From assembly GCA_023249695.1 (NCBI GenBank), contig JAHFCD010000196.1:1-5507 (forward strand): DNA of 5,507 nucleotides. The letters are read 5' to 3'. Below are positions 5,449-5,507 of this stretch, piece after piece. Both the position numbers and the translations under genes were made by a program. The stretch's first letter is position 1. Each line of letters begins with the position of its first letter. The stretch comes from Elusimicrobiota bacterium (GTDB lineage Bacteria > Elusimicrobiota > Elusimicrobia > UBA1565 > UBA9628). The notes under the pieces were generated by a model, which saw only the letters and a list, made by a program, of their open reading frames with translations, was not told where the DNA came from and did no database searches.

Positions 5449-5507
5449 CTAATGCGACAGGGGCTTGCCCGCGCCGCCGGCGGCGGGCGCGGTCTTCGCG
5501 AGCTCGA
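5449..5507 (-). CDS. Probable C-terminal end of an unidentified protein
   Basis: The minus strand reads ELAKTAPAAGGAGKPLSH and then a TAG stop at 5451-5449, continuing past the right edge. Third codon positions are G or C in 17 of 18 codons, as in the neighbouring genes and better than the opposite-strand frame. The Ala/Gly/Pro-rich, Lys-containing tail looks like a flexible C-terminus, but no family can be recognised from it. If real, the gene converges on ygfZ. Confidence 0.4.
   Translation of the reverse strand, partial: ELAKTAPAAGGAGKPLSH

Noticed and set aside
5453..5507. Plus-strand start at ATG 5453 downstream of the palindrome
   Set aside because: Third-position GC is poorer than in the minus-strand frame and there is no Shine-Dalgarno or TANNNT 6 bases upstream; not excluded because the window ends too soon.

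Overview
This is a gene-dense, high-GC bacterial window. It holds four complete protein genes that I recognise with confidence, a fifth (a flavin reductase-like gene) cut by the left edge, and the probable C-terminal end of a sixth cut by the right edge. Codon third positions are almost all G or C. Intergenic space is tiny: there is no gap above 105 bases. I see no mobile element, tRNA, rRNA, CRISPR array or phage gene. The phylum cannot be read from the sequence. The GC content, GTG starts and apparent leaderless promoters fit several high-GC lineages (for example Deinococcus-like, actinobacterial or deep-branching MAG lineages), so I do not assign one.

Region 1 (1-2553, minus strand) is an aromatic amino-acid catabolic operon, transcribed right to left: fumarylacetoacetase (fahA), homogentisate 1,2-dioxygenase (hmgA), then a flavin reductase-like gene that runs off the left edge. 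The first two genes overlap by 4 bases and the last two are 1 base apart. HmgA opens the homogentisate ring to maleylacetoacetate, and FahA cleaves fumarylacetoacetate to fumarate and acetoacetate. The isomerase joining these steps is not in the window. Region 2 (2554-2613) is a 60-base divergent intergenic segment with a -10-like hexamer for each direction and a perfect 10-bp-arm inverted repeat between them. Region 3 (2614-3882, plus) is a CPA2-type cation/proton antiporter. Its 3' end overlaps by 47 bases the convergent end of Region 4 (3836-4498, minus), a beta-phosphoglucomutase-like HAD phosphatase or mutase. Region 5 (4499-4524) is a 26-base divergent promoter gap. Region 6 (4525-5343, plus) is a YgfZ/GcvT-fold iron-sulfur maintenance protein. 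Region 7 (5344-5448) is an intergenic segment with an unexplained 18-base AT-rich palindrome. It is followed by a short minus-strand reading frame that looks like a protein C-terminus.

The most interesting signal is in the start sites. Three genes that begin a transcript (fahA, the HAD gene, ygfZ) each have a TANNNT hexamer exactly 6 bases before the start codon and no usable Shine-Dalgarno. The two downstream operon genes (hmgA, flavin reductase) instead have a clear GGGAG 6-7 bases before ATG. This predicts leaderless mRNAs for first genes and Shine-Dalgarno-led initiation inside operons. I found no strong evidence for a wholly new multi-gene system; the coding content is recognisable housekeeping and catabolic functions.
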